Under the pieces are notes generated by a model, which was given only the letters and a program-made list of their open reading frames with translations, made no database searches and was not told the origin of the DNA. The position numbers were made by a program, and so were the translations under genes. Source: Bacteroidales bacterium (lineage in GTDB: Bacteria > Bacteroidota > Bacteroidia > Bacteroidales > Bacteroidaceae). Taken from it: a stretch of DNA of 64,000 nt. Positions 47,201 to 54,512 of the stretch are shown here, piece by piece. Position 1 is the first letter of the stretch, and each line of letters opens with the position of its first letter. The DNA is taken from the NCBI GenBank assembly GCA_015060865.1, contig SUXS01000006.1:1-64000 (forward strand). The letters are read 5' to 3'.

Positions 47201-48922
47201 GTTCACCGTGAGCAACGCTTGGTGTTGGTGACCAATCTCATGACCTGGTCCCCAATGTGCACCAGCGTTGGTGGGCAAGGCCTCAATCACTCCACCCATT
47301 GTATTGTAGTGATAACCGCAGTGATCCCATCCGCCATACATATATGCATCCCCGCCTACTCCGAAGGCCAATCCATGCACATTATAGTAGTCGCCATAGT
47401 CGGCAGCATACTCATCGCCATCTCCTGCAGTGGATTCAAACACATAGTCCTTCTCCGAGTAGGGCGACTTTTTGGCCTCAGCCTTGATGGTAGCCTCACC
47501 AAGTACTCCCAACACGAGACGCTCCCACAGCATCACATTGTCCCACTCATCAATGACAGATTCAATTTTGACCAGTTCGTTCAGATAGGTTCCCATACCC
47601 TTGTTCCCTTCGGTATCAGCATCGTTGAGCGGGAACTGCAGCGTCAAGTATTCACCCAGCACAGTGACGTCGGTCTGTGTGGCACGGAGCTCGATATACT
47701 CCCAATCGGCATTCTTGTCAGGAGTATACAGTGCATCGCCCACTTTGTTATAATATCCATTGATATAGCCTCCCTCAATATGTATCTTCAGGTCCTCGTA
47801 ATCAGAGAGGCGACGTGCCCTGGCATTCCTTCCTCGCTTACCATCCGAAGTGTCAAAGGTGTGTACTACATAGTTGACACAATAGTTGTTGCCATCCGTA
47901 AACGAAGGCACCACATTGAGTCCCTGCTTCAATTGCACCCCTTCACTGTATTCTCCCAGCTTTCCGTGTCCTACATAAGAGGCCAAATAGAGCGATGCGC
48001 CATCTTCAATTTCACCATCCACCATGACATATAGGGTCTGTCCGCCATCGGAGTAGATGCCCGTAGGGTTGTTCATGTTAGTATGTACATTCACCCCCAG
48101 CGCGGTAGCGGCAGCCCCCGGCTCATTATAGGGTTCATAGAGTTGCACACGATATTTCCTTGCATAATCGGTATCCCAGGCCTCTTTGCCTGTATCGCCA
48201 TTCCCCTCTGCCCAGTTGTTGCGATACACCTTGAGCACCATGGTCTGGAGCGCTTCGGGCAAATTCTTGTAATCGGCATCAGCGGTCACAGCCGATTCCG
48301 AGGCGAACGACTTTTTCAATGTCGTGCAGGCCTTGTCTGAAAAGAGGTTGTCAAGCGCAGTCTCATAGGTTGTCACAGTAGCCGCGTCAGGATCCACCTC
48401 AGTTAACCTCTCCCAATTTGCCGTCAGGGCCTCATCGCTGACACCCACCTCGCTGATTGTCCACTGGGTAGCCGTTGCGCTACTCTCCCAGCATACAACA
48501 CCTCCATTGTTGACCCCATAGTGCATATAGTGATACCCGTCTGTCGTGTTGGTTGCCCGCAACGTGTAGCCTGCTCCCACCGATACGCAGCAGAACTTGC
48601 AGTTGCCATCCAACTCATCTCCCCGCACCATGGTCCAGGCCGAAGAGGTGACATTGGAGCTGCGCAGATACCTACCACTGGCCAGATTCCTCAAGGAATA
48701 GCTATCATCGCTATTCCGGACCACGTACCACAACTGTTCATAATTGTTATCATCGGTAGTAACTATAGACACGCGATTGTTGTCGACAATGGACATCGAC
48801 TGCCCGACATTGCCCACATTCACAAAGTTGTACACTTTCCCCGATGAGATTTGCGACCTAACTGCCACACAGGCAAGTAGCATGCACACCAGAGACACGC
48901 ATTTGCGGGAACGATACTTCAT
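41285..48922 (-). CDS. Giant secreted M60-like metallopeptidase (mucinase) with lectin-type modules
   Basis: 2,545 residues. Signal peptide (CVSLVCMLLACVAVRSQ). An N-terminal ricin-like domain (about 25-155) precedes the M60/PF13402 peptidase with zinc motif GPGHEIGHQHQ (about 560) and downstream Glu in LTEVTNN. Then a second lectin-like segment (about 970-1090), two F5/8C (CBM32-type) domains with YFHTVWKD and YFHTRWSG (about 1107-1250 and 1364-1517), FIVAR-like helices, two repeats of YTIQVVGGDANGGVAY type, further ricin-like blocks, and a C-terminal tail IYGHRVSKVVASGVYIVNGKK typical of secreted proteins here. M60 enzymes cleave mucin-type glycoproteins. The host-glycan role fits the GH31 gene. 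Confidence 0.93.
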   Translation of the reverse strand: MKYRSRKCVSLVCMLLACVAVRSQISSGKVYNFVNVGNVGQSMSIVDNNRVSIVTTDDNNYEQLWYVVRNSDDSYSLRNLASGRYLRSSNVTSSAWTMVRGDELDGNCKFCCVSVGAGYTLRATNTTDGYHYMHYGVNNGGVVCWESSATATQWTISEVGVSDEALTANWERLTEVDPDAATVTTYETALDNLFSDKACTTLKKSFASESAVTADADYKNLPEALQTMVLKVYRNNWAEGNGDTGKEAWDTDYARKYRVQLYEPYNEPGAAATALGVNVHTNMNNPTGIYSDGGQTLYVMVDGEIEDGASLYLASYVGHGKLGEYSEGVQLKQGLNVVPSFTDGNNYCVNYVVHTFDTSDGKRGRNARARRLSDYEDLKIHIEGGYINGYYNKVGDALYTPDKNADWEYIELRATQTDVTVLGEYLTLQFPLNDADTEGNKGMGTYLNELVKIESVIDEWDNVMLWERLVLGVLGEATIKAEAKKSPYSEKDYVFESTAGDGDEYAADYGDYYNVHGLAFGVGGDAYMYGGWDHCGYHYNTMGGVIEALPTNAGAHWGPGHEIGHQHQALLTVNGLTEVTNNLFANVVLWYYGETTSRYNGDNGSLTNVLAAYNTEGADFFTNNIWALTHMYYKLFLYYHVLGHNPKFYPRLFEMLRQDPMSIGYVQQGNTTLLHFYKKCCLASGDDLTEFFRAYGFFSVMDSRLVGDYSNSEYTQTQDDIDAAIAEVKDWGFEENLSVIFINDATGETIKSHKGDNLDFYGESVVCAEVGSYASFPGNAASDYTYAVTGNTVTMTGEGGVGFAIYNTEGELIAFSDKKTFEISDECAALIASGEVEFKVVNADNSTSAPMDVMDSDDSEAKYTALGKLLERVEAIVKLSDETGTKVGYYRKSSLTDLISAYNTAKQVYDDKIVASYAAVCDVLYQEYANVQNDGYAYIGVVGGNAYRLVNKAYPERSMSIDANKVMLGEATDEDADTQRWYFEESDTRGAYYIKNKSTQTYPGNVSTGAELSATATSAADAHAYRLEYMDNGLWALVGATGLHCSSSQGYKIVGWGTGSDATQWYITAVEVDAETEKRNELEYLIEKTESLVNEMAMVQYKGNVDLVSCSVTSNAPEPGHGIELSYDNNPDTYFHTVWKDSPVAEEHYIQVDLGEGKSLAEFVWTYTTYTTPWGKDFPTKVEVTGSNDALLWHDIKTLSDLPTAQNTAYSADLGSSNNAYRYLRFTVKATTSGGKYNGYYYFGLAEFGLGRSSTQVNLYADYSPYITTNEMVMACDEVLEALVMCGNASATKQDYMTAIAELQAQYDMLLAAYNEAKEAALAAKKAELQELIGNTASLISSCGSVTYMPATLGGELALQASDAGASWYVSTNADQNTGGGSKDGDGIAALVDGSLNTYFHTRWSGAVVNEPHYIQVDMGEGVAINDFVFSYTPRNGSPAPTEMTISGSNDGSDFNDVITTVSKEWGDYNNNVTYTSELIESAKAYRYLRFTVTASNGPGTEAYGGYYFFGMKELDITAIGRPESYNVELGANSGDATEELMIAAYAENASAQATYEMATTVNQIEEAIAKLQADYEALDLAKNSHSYVTYTIQVVGGDANGGVAYRNKTYAHNATFRAPVDLTASAFTAITLEGYTEGVVTVIGTTVTVIYQEIYTYTVRVTGGDGTGGVTFNSSEYVEADTIVIIGQIDGEQLVAKDIDGYNEGVIIVDHENSTITVAYTMTPLVDTTKYYTLECRSEYAHNTTRFIRDNGSIINGRSAEGSLFRFEAANEENGYYIKSYVTDKYLNHTNGAIYASDEKNTIWTMAKPSHTLEARTFTVGDNLYLNNNGSDCTDGSCTNLQSNLHNTGVGSGNACSLWTLTETEPLDKSALNTLIGEVNSLVESCYTDDTFNYAGSLNVTEQLMTATREAVDAAQEKYESKATTASEYEAALTALQAAKDNLQTAINYAELPVQITLDANTPVTYKIALQRDGAPILQYDNSTAMVAVASTYLLGDKSQAWYFMPATDGKVYIMPYYAGNTTLALSANNFSEGNSKVKGMATGSEGYTQEWTITNEHMNEENRNVGWYNITCTSNGTDTWYFSNYGGVANKMGFYNDANDKGTLFKFEQVIIDKTEAYYALYNYYTNDVKFATGSVVGGDAVGHFSAILAGAYNTAYNNATMVLGSETAADDDYTSAYNALVAANEALVINMPEEGKFYRLRSVARGSDQAPEYAYVNPDENRIFHTSSRGTDDATTIWTFAETANGAYNMTNLHTGTSLANNGWKLYTALPLYDDAGNISIVPLSTDGQVGIWCGDIMLHADGNGKVVRWETGANGGSAWRIEEVEDISLVQFALTIGKYCHAGFYLNYPVAIPEGVKAYIIDGSDIEVDSEGTGTLTLNKLKGKVLPARTAVILDAPSATYSFYYTDEDAADDVSGNRLYGSPYLVYKEAADNHKYYVFGQKNGEVGLYKNSVKYDASGKEVDAATHYKVSANKISFAWDCSTTNVSAFRFRVRGTTDMAPANESDAQQPVIYNIYGHRVSKVVASGVYIVNGKKLYVHVR

Positions 48923-48952
48923 AGATACAGATCTTTCTTGGTTTGTAGCCTA

Positions 48953-48960
48953 CAAAGTTA
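48953..48960 (-). promoter_or_regulatory. Promoter -7 element of the M60 gene
   Basis: TAACTTTG on the minus strand, 31 bases before the ATG. The -33 box is not clear. Confidence 0.5.
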
Positions 48961-49047
48961 GGCATTATTCTCAACCCAAGCATCACCCGACCTGCTCAAA
49001 ACAGATGTAGCAAAGCAAAAAAATCGCTATAGAAGACAAAAAAAGAG

Positions 49048-49076
49048 GTGGAGATTACAAATTTTGACATCTCCAC
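49048..49076 (-). terminator. Terminator of miaB
   Basis: Eight-pair stem GTGGAGAT / ATCTCCAC; on the minus strand it is followed by CTCTTTTTTTG. Confidence 0.7.
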
Positions 49077-49261
49077 TTGGTATTTTAGGGTTGAAAGTTG
49101 AGCGTTTAGGGGTTAGAGAGCCGGATGCAACTACCAATCAACAACTTAAGTTGTTGAGCTTCGGCTGCACTCGCCGAGCATTGTAAGCAACTTACATGCG
49201 CACGTTTGCACGAACCTTCCTAATTTAAAGAAGACTCCTTATTCCTAATTGACTTTAGCCT
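49077..49261. other. Intergenic segment with a 20-base perfect palindrome
   Basis: TCAACAACTTAAGTTGTTGA at 49138-49157 is a perfect palindrome, followed by a GC-rich tail (GAGCTTCGGCTGCACTCGCC). The wider gap 48923-49261 has the M60 promoter and the miaB terminator and no gene. Confidence 0.5.
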
Positions 49262-50620
49262 CTACTCCACCAGGCGTCCCATAAGCGTAGCCGAACTGGA
49301 GCCAATGATCTCCACCCTCACGAAATCACCTATACGGCAGTCCCTCTTGTCAAACACCACCGTCTTGTTCTGTTCGGTGCGCCCGCACATCTGTTCGCGC
49401 GAACGTTTCGAGTAGCCTTCCACAAGCACCTCATAGGTATTTCCTATGCAGCGGCGGTTACTCTCTGTCGACAGTTCGTTCTGCAAGGCAATGATTTCAT
49501 TAAGGCGGCGTATCTTCACCTCCTCGGCAATGTCGTCGGGCAAGTGACGACTGGCATAGGTACCTGGGCGCTCGCTATACTTGAACATGAAGGCCGAGTC
49601 GTACTCGCACAAGCGCATCAGCGAGAGCGACTCCCGGTGGTCCTCCTCCGTCTCGGAGTGGAAGCCCGAGAATATATCGGTGCTTAGCCCGCAGTCGGGG
49701 ATGATGCGTCGGATGGCCTCCACACGCTCCAGATACCACTCTCGCGTATACTTGCGGTTCATCAGCCTTAGGATGCGCGTGCTGCCGCTCTGCACGGGTA
49801 GATGTATGTGCTTGCATATGTTGGGTACCTCGGCAATGGCTCGCAGAGTATCATCGCTCATGTCCTTGGGATGCGATGTAGTGAAGCGTACACGCATCTG
49901 GGGCACGATAGTAGCCACCATACGCAGTAGCATGGGGAAGGTGATCACCTCGCCGTCTCGCTCAAACCGGTACGAGTTAACGTTCTGCCCCAGCAGGGTC
50001 ACCTCCTTGTAGCCCTTGGCCGCCAGGTCGTTCACCTCATTGAGTATGCTCTCCACATCGCGGCTACGTTCACGGCCACGAGTATAGGGTACAATGCAGT
50101 AGTGGCAGAAGTTATTGCATCCTCGCATGATGGACACGAACCCCGAGATATGGTTGCCACAGATGCGCAATGGGATCACGTCGCGGTAGGTCTCCGTGGT
50201 CGACAACTCCACGTTGATAGCCTTCTCACCCGCCTCCACCTGTGCGATGAGGTCGGGCAGCGATAGGTAGGCATCAGGGCCTGCCACGAGATCCACGCCA
50301 TAATTCTCGATGAGATCCTCCTTCACACGCTCGGCCATACACCCCACCACACCTATGATGAGGCTGCGCCCCCTCTTGCGCATAGCATTCAGAGCATCAA
50401 GCCGGTGCACAATCTTCTGCTCGGCATTGTCGCGTATCGAGCAGGTATTGAGCAGCACTGCCTGGGCATCATCGAGCGTCTCACAGGGCTCGTACCCTGC
50501 CATCCTCATCACTGAGGCTATCACTTCACTGTCGGCCACGTTCATCTGGCAACCATAGGTCTCAATATACAGATATTTGGTACCCTCCATTCCTTGTGTA
50601 TCGCGCATGCTGTAAGTCAT
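49262..50620 (-). CDS. miaB: tRNA-2-methylthio-N6-dimethylallyladenosine synthase
   Basis: 452 residues. Motifs: N-terminal UPF0004 with three cluster cysteines (ETYGCQMN, LLNTCSIRDN, VVGCMAER), radical-SAM CxxxCxxC in RGCNNFCHYCIVPYTRGRE, then a C-terminal TRAM domain (VLVEGYSKRSREQMCGRTEQ). It adds the methylthio group to i6A37 of tRNAs. It is read alone on the minus strand; a weak promoter (TAACTTCG) lies about 30 bases upstream. Confidence 0.96.
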   Translation of the reverse strand: MTYSMRDTQGMEGTKYLYIETYGCQMNVADSEVIASVMRMAGYEPCETLDDAQAVLLNTCSIRDNAEQKIVHRLDALNAMRKRGRSLIIGVVGCMAERVKEDLIENYGVDLVAGPDAYLSLPDLIAQVEAGEKAINVELSTTETYRDVIPLRICGNHISGFVSIMRGCNNFCHYCIVPYTRGRERSRDVESILNEVNDLAAKGYKEVTLLGQNVNSYRFERDGEVITFPMLLRMVATIVPQMRVRFTTSHPKDMSDDTLRAIAEVPNICKHIHLPVQSGSTRILRLMNRKYTREWYLERVEAIRRIIPDCGLSTDIFSGFHSETEEDHRESLSLMRLCEYDSAFMFKYSERPGTYASRHLPDDIAEEVKIRRLNEIIALQNELSTESNRRCIGNTYEVLVEGYSKRSREQMCGRTEQNKTVVFDKRDCRIGDFVRVEIIGSSSATLMGRLVE

Positions 50621-50752
50621 AAAAAAAAGTTTTTCTCGCCGCGAAGTTACAGTTATTTTACGAATAAATAATCAAAAAGAAAGTTTTTCCTGAGTACCGC
50701 TACCACAAAAGGAGAGAAAACATCTTCATTTTTAAAATATTCACGATTTTTC

Positions 50753-50783
50753 TTTGTTGTTAAGAAAAAAAACCTCATATTTG
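50753..50783 (+). promoter_or_regulatory. Promoter of a second small RNA candidate
   Basis: TTTG (50753-50756), 19 bases, CATATTTG (50776-50783), one mismatch from consensus. Confidence 0.45.
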
Positions 50784-50789
50784 CACCAA

Positions 50790-50865
50790 ACATTAGATTT
50801 TTTCATAGTTAAGGTTTAGGTTAAATTGAGAAAAGAGGGGCTGCGAAGTTCCTCTTTTTTTTTGG
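50790..50865 (+). ncRNA. Candidate small RNA of about 75 bases
   Basis: Lies between the promoter-like element above and a terminator with stem AAAAGAGG / CCTCTTTT and nine T at 50855-50863. No open frame. A run of 11 G follows at 50864-50874. Confidence 0.4.
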
Positions 50866-50933
50866 GGGGGGGGGAGAGGGGTGAGAATTATGGATTCTTG
50901 AACGGGTTCTTTAACGAACAATAGCAGAAAAAA

Positions 50934-50957
50934 GCCTGCCATGCGGCAGACTTTTCT
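50934..50957 (-). terminator. Terminator of the second small-protein gene
   Basis: GTCTGCC / GGCAGGC stem with a GCAT loop followed by TTTTTTCT on the minus strand; the plus strand also has TTTTCTTTTT. Confidence 0.65.
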
Positions 50958-50997
50958 TTTTGGGGAGATCACTCCAAAACGATGGGGCTATCCCAGT

Positions 50998-51180
50998 TCA
51001 ATCCGTATCCCATAGGTTGCCCCACCTCCCACGACGGCGAGGAGCATCAGGTGTGCTAGGGGTATTCCCGACATCGACACCTACCGACTCGGCCATCATG
51101 GGAGTATGAATCTCCACTTTTATCTCTTCACACTCAGGCTTGATATATGTTTGCTTCATAAACTTTTCCATTTTTTCCAT
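50998..51180 (-). CDS. Small protein with C-terminal RRGRWGNLWDTD motif, paralogue 2
   Basis: 60 residues from MEKMEKFMKQTYIKPECEE (ATG 51180; a GTG at 51258 would extend the frame over the preceding stop). It is homologous to the protein at 41089-41295: same MK-x-x-Y-[IV]-[RK]-P start, acidic middle, M[LM]A-x-S, and RRG-x-WGNLW end. The gene follows, by 68 bases, the 3' remnant of a secreted-protein gene ending YIVNGKKIVWK. It has its own terminator. The repeated gene arrangement suggests a conserved pair of a large secreted protein and a small protein. Confidence 0.65.
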   Translation of the reverse strand: MEKMEKFMKQTYIKPECEEIKVEIHTPMMAESVGVDVGNTPSTPDAPRRRGRWGNLWDTD

Positions 51181-51248
51181 GGCAACACCTATAGCACGGA
51201 TTCTTTTCTGCTTATTCGTGCTACCAGTGTTGCTTGTAGGATTGTTTT

Positions 51249-51572
51249 TTATTTCCACACAATTTTCTTCCCGTTTACGATATAGATACCTCCCGTAGGG
51301 GTGTCTACACGGCGTCCTTGTAGGTCATATACGACTATTGGCTGCTGGCCGTCGGTCGTGACTCCAGCCGTTCCAATATGCGTAGCACCATCCTCCTCGT
51401 TACCATTCTCATCCACGATACGCATGCGTATGCTGCGAGCCTTGGCCATTACCGGCGCACCGCTGCGATTTTCAACCTTTAGGTAGAAACGGAAGGTACC
51501 TAGCGAAGTCCCATCGGCTACCGGTTGCCATACACCACCGTTCCGGGCATAATACCCTATCCCTAACGCTCC
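51249..51572 (-). pseudogene. 3' remnant of a secreted-protein gene
   Basis: A frame of 107 codons without a credible start runs from a TGA at 51575 to TAA at 51249. It reads GVWQPVADGTSLGTFRFYLK, then SIRMRIVDENGNEEDG, then VVYDLQGRRVDTPTGGIYIV and NGKKIVWK. The end matches the C-terminal tails of secreted proteins in this group (compare NIYGHRVSKVVASGVYIV of the M60 protein). The rest of the gene is missing, so this is a truncated remnant kept with its downstream small gene. Confidence 0.7.
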
Positions 51573-51643
51573 TCATTTTATTCTCTTGCTTGCCTCCTCA
51601 TCGGCTATGAGCCATGTCCATGGTTTAAAAAATAGGGGTTTGC

Positions 51644-51674
51644 TTTGCGTTTCGCCCGTTTATTCGTACCTTTG
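51644..51674 (+). promoter_or_regulatory. Consensus promoter of gltX
   Basis: TTTG (51644-51647), 19 bases, TACCTTTG (51667-51674). The ATG is 40 bases downstream. Confidence 0.8.
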
Positions 51675-51713
51675 TCCCTAACTCTAAACTAAAAACTCTA
51701 AACTAAAAAATAT

Positions 51714-53243
51714 ATGACCGAAAGAAGAGTAAGAGTGCGCTTCGCACCCAGTCCTACGGGACCCTTGCATATCGGCGGTGTGCGCACTGCCCTGTACAAC
51801 TACCTGTTTGCCCGCCAGCATGGGGGTGACTTCATCTTCCGCATTGAGGATACCGACTCAAACCGCTTCGTGCCCGGCGCCGAAGAGTACATCATCGAGT
51901 CGTTCCAGTGGCTCGGCCTTGCCTTCGATGAGGGCGTAGGCGTTGGTGGTGACCATGGCCCCTACCGCCAGTCGGAACGTCGCGACATCTACAAGAAATA
52001 TGTACAGCAACTACTCGAGAATGGCAAGGCCTACATGGCTTTCGATACCCCCGAGGAGCTGGAGGCCAAGCGTGCCGAGATAGCTAATTTCCAGTACGAT
52101 GCCACCACCCGCATGCAGATGCGCAACTCGCTCTCACTCCCCAAGGAGGAGGTCGATGCCCTGCTTGCCTCTGGTCATCAGTATGTGGTGCGCTTCCTCA
52201 TCGAGCCGGGTGTAGAGGTACACGTCCACGACATCATCCGTGGCGAGGTAGTAATCAACTCCTCTGTACTCGACGACAAGGTGCTCTACAAGAGTGCCGA
52301 CGAGCTGCCCACCTACCACTTGGCCAACATCGTTGACGACCATCTCATGGAGGTTTCGCATGTTATCCGTGGCGAGGAGTGGTTGCCCTCAGCACCGCTT
52401 CACGTATTGCTCTACCGCGCTTTCGGTTGGGAAGACACCATGCCCACCTTTGCCCACCTGCCCTTGCTGCTCAAGCCCGAGGGTAACGGCAAACTGAGCA
52501 AGCGCGACGGCGACCGCCTGGGCTTCCCCGTGTTCCCCCTCGAGTGGCACGACCCCAAGACGGGTGACATCTCATCGGGATACCGTGAGAAGGACTATCT
52601 GCCCGAGGCCGTCATCAATTTCCTTGCCCTCCTTGGCTGGAATCCCGGTAATGACCAGGAGAAAATGACGCTCGACGAGATGGTGCAGCTCTTCGACCTC
52701 AGCCGTTGCTCTAAGGCCGGTGCCCGCTTCGACTATAAGAAACTCGTGTGGTTCAACCACGAATATATCCTCTCCAAGGACGATGCCGACATTGCTGCCC
52801 TCTTTGAGCCCATGCTGCGTGAGCGCGGAATCGAAGAACCCATGGAGCGCATCATCAAGGTGGTATCGCTCATGAAGGGCCGCGTTAACTTCGTACACGA
52901 GCTGTGGGACACCTGCTGCTACTTCTTCCAGGCTCCCGAGGCTTACGACGAGAAGTCGCTCAAGAAATGGTGGAAAGAGCCTGCCGTGGCCTCCACCTAT
53001 GTGCGCGAATTGTGCGATTTCATCGAGCACAGCCCCGTCTTTGCCGGTGCCGAATTGGAGCCCCTTGTGATGGAGTGGATAGCTGCCAAGGAGTGGCCTG
53101 TGGGCAAGGTGATGAACGCCTTCCGCGTCACCCTCGTAGGTGCTGCCGTAGGTCCACACATCTTTGAACTCACCGACTACATCGGTAAGGAGGAGACCCT
53201 GCACCGTGCACGCCGCGCGCTGGAGGTACTGCCCGAGGCATAA
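51714..53243 (+). CDS. gltX: Glutamyl-tRNA synthetase
   Basis: 509 residues, class I synthetase. HIGH motif in [20 protein letters not shown], class signature [15 protein letters not shown], and KMSKS equivalent KLSKRDG (about residue 265). The C-terminal helical anticodon-binding domain follows. It charges tRNA-Glu. It is a single-gene unit with a consensus promoter; the end is followed by one arm of a 63-base inverted repeat. Confidence 0.97.
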   Translation: MTERRVRVRFAPSPTGPLHIGGVRTALYNYLFARQHGGDFIFRIEDTDSNRFVPGAEEYIIESFQWLGLAFDEGVGVGGDHGPYRQSERRDIYKKYVQQLLENGKAYMAFDTPEELEAKRAEIANFQYDATTRMQMRNSLSLPKEEVDALLASGHQYVVRFLIEPGVEVHVHDIIRGEVVINSSVLDDKVLYKSADELPTYHLANIVDDHLMEVSHVIRGEEWLPSAPLHVLLYRAFGWEDTMPTFAHLPLLLKPEGNGKLSKRDGDRLGFPVFPLEWHDPKTGDISSGYREKDYLPEAVINFLALLGWNPGNDQEKMTLDEMVQLFDLSRCSKAGARFDYKKLVWFNHEYILSKDDADIAALFEPMLRERGIEEPMERIIKVVSLMKGRVNFVHELWDTCCYFFQAPEAYDEKSLKKWWKEPAVASTYVRELCDFIEHSPVFAGAELEPLVMEWIAAKEWPVGKVMNAFRVTLVGAAVGPHIFELTDYIGKEETLHRARRALEVLPEA

Positions 53244-53271
53244 CGTTCCCCACTCACAACAGACATAGGCT

Positions 53272-53334
53272 ACAGACAATTCCGCAGCATAGCGAATGCA
53301 AATGTAAATTTATTAGTCTATCTCTGGTAAGCAA
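53272..53334 (+). repeat. 63-base inverted repeat, left arm
   Basis: Begins ACAGACAATTCCGCAGCATA. It matches the reverse complement of 56614-56676 in 60 of 63 positions. It lies 29 bases after gltX. Confidence 0.85.
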
Positions 53335-53375
53335 AAGAACTTAAATGCAGAGCATTTATAACAGCCAATAGCTTT

Positions 53376-54401
53376 CTACGGCATAGGGCAGAGTAGGTCC
53401 AACAGACTGTCGGTGTCGACCCCGTCCAGATAGTCGGTAAGATGGATGGCCACGAGACGTTGCCGCAGGGCACAACGCTCGTATCGCACGCCGCAGAGCG
53501 CCGACTCCAAGGATATGATAGGACTGTTGCCGATAAAGTCGCCTCCGAACAAGCAGGTGGCGATATGTCCCTCGACAATAGCAAGAGTCGCTTCTACCGT
53601 CCCGCAATGCAGGCGTGCCGTTCGTCGGATGGTGTGAGGAGGTGTGGAGGGAACAGCGAAACAGGCAGCTGATGATATCCGTCGGCCGTAAATCCATTCG
53701 GGAGTGGCAAACTTGTGCTGTGCCAGTTCTTTGATAGCATGGCGATCTGCATCTGTCAGCAGGTATTCAGCATCGGTATAATTGGCAGAGAGGTGCCGTT
53801 CGAGGCATTCCTTGAAGTGTGCTATACCGTTCACTTGGGGCAGGTGACCGCGCAGATTGGTCACCCGACTACGTACGGAAGCGATACCTTTGGAGACAAG
53901 TTTCTCGGGACGTGGGCTGAGCACCCCCTCCAGAGTGGCGAGGTCTACATCATACATAAGGGTGCCATGCACCATGAGGCGATCTTTGTATACACGCTTG
54001 GCATAGCCCGATACCTTTCGTCCGCCTACCAGGATATCGTTGCGCCCAGACAGGGTGGCCTCTACCCCTAAAGCTTGCAGAGCTCTCAGTATGTGGCTTG
54101 CATATTCGGGATAGTCCCTGTTGAGGTCGGCGTTGCGCCCCACAATCGTGTAGTTAAGGTTGCCCAGATCGTGGTATACAGCTCCGCCTCCTGTCACGCG
54201 GCGAGCTAGGGTTATACCATGGCCTCTTAGGTAATCAAGATCCACCTCCGTGCAGGCACTCTGGTTAGCACCGATGATTACGGCCCGATGGTTTTGCCAG
54301 AGATAGAAGAGAGGTGTATCAATGGCCAACCGCTCAAGCGCATACTCGTCGAGGGCCATGTTGTAATAGGGGTCGGTGATGTCGTTCCTTAAGTAGCGCA
54401 T
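53376..54401 (-). CDS. lplA: Lipoate-protein ligase A-like
   Basis: 341 residues with the lipoate/biotin ligase fold: MALDEYALERL, LARRVTGGGAVYHDLGNLNYTI (the RRxTGGGAVYHD motif), NDILVGGRKVSGYAKR with the catalytic Lys, and MHG-equivalent LMVHGTLMYDVDL. A C-terminal accessory domain (about 240-341) is present. It attaches lipoate to E2 or GcvH. A promoter TACCTTTG (minus strand, 54475-54482) lies within the terminator of the upstream CoA transferase gene. Confidence 0.92.
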   Translation of the reverse strand: MRYLRNDITDPYYNMALDEYALERLAIDTPLFYLWQNHRAVIIGANQSACTEVDLDYLRGHGITLARRVTGGGAVYHDLGNLNYTIVGRNADLNRDYPEYASHILRALQALGVEATLSGRNDILVGGRKVSGYAKRVYKDRLMVHGTLMYDVDLATLEGVLSPRPEKLVSKGIASVRSRVTNLRGHLPQVNGIAHFKECLERHLSANYTDAEYLLTDADRHAIKELAQHKFATPEWIYGRRISSAACFAVPSTPPHTIRRTARLHCGTVEATLAIVEGHIATCLFGGDFIGNSPIISLESALCGVRYERCALRQRLVAIHLTDYLDGVDTDSLLDLLCPMP

Positions 54402-54462
54402 AGGCAGTGTGGATTGGTAATTATAGTAGGGAGGTGGCTTGCATGGGGTAAAGATACAAAAA

Positions 54463-54490
54463 ATCCCCGAAACGCAAAGGTACCGGGGAT
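54463..54490 (-). terminator. Terminator of the CoA transferase, containing the lplA promoter
   Basis: Minus strand: ATCCCCG, 14-base loop, CGGGGATTTTTTG. The loop includes TACCTTTG, a -7 element for lplA whose ATG is 74 bases on. Confidence 0.7.
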
Positions 54491-54512
54491 AATCTTTTGT
54501 AGAGTGTGCCGA

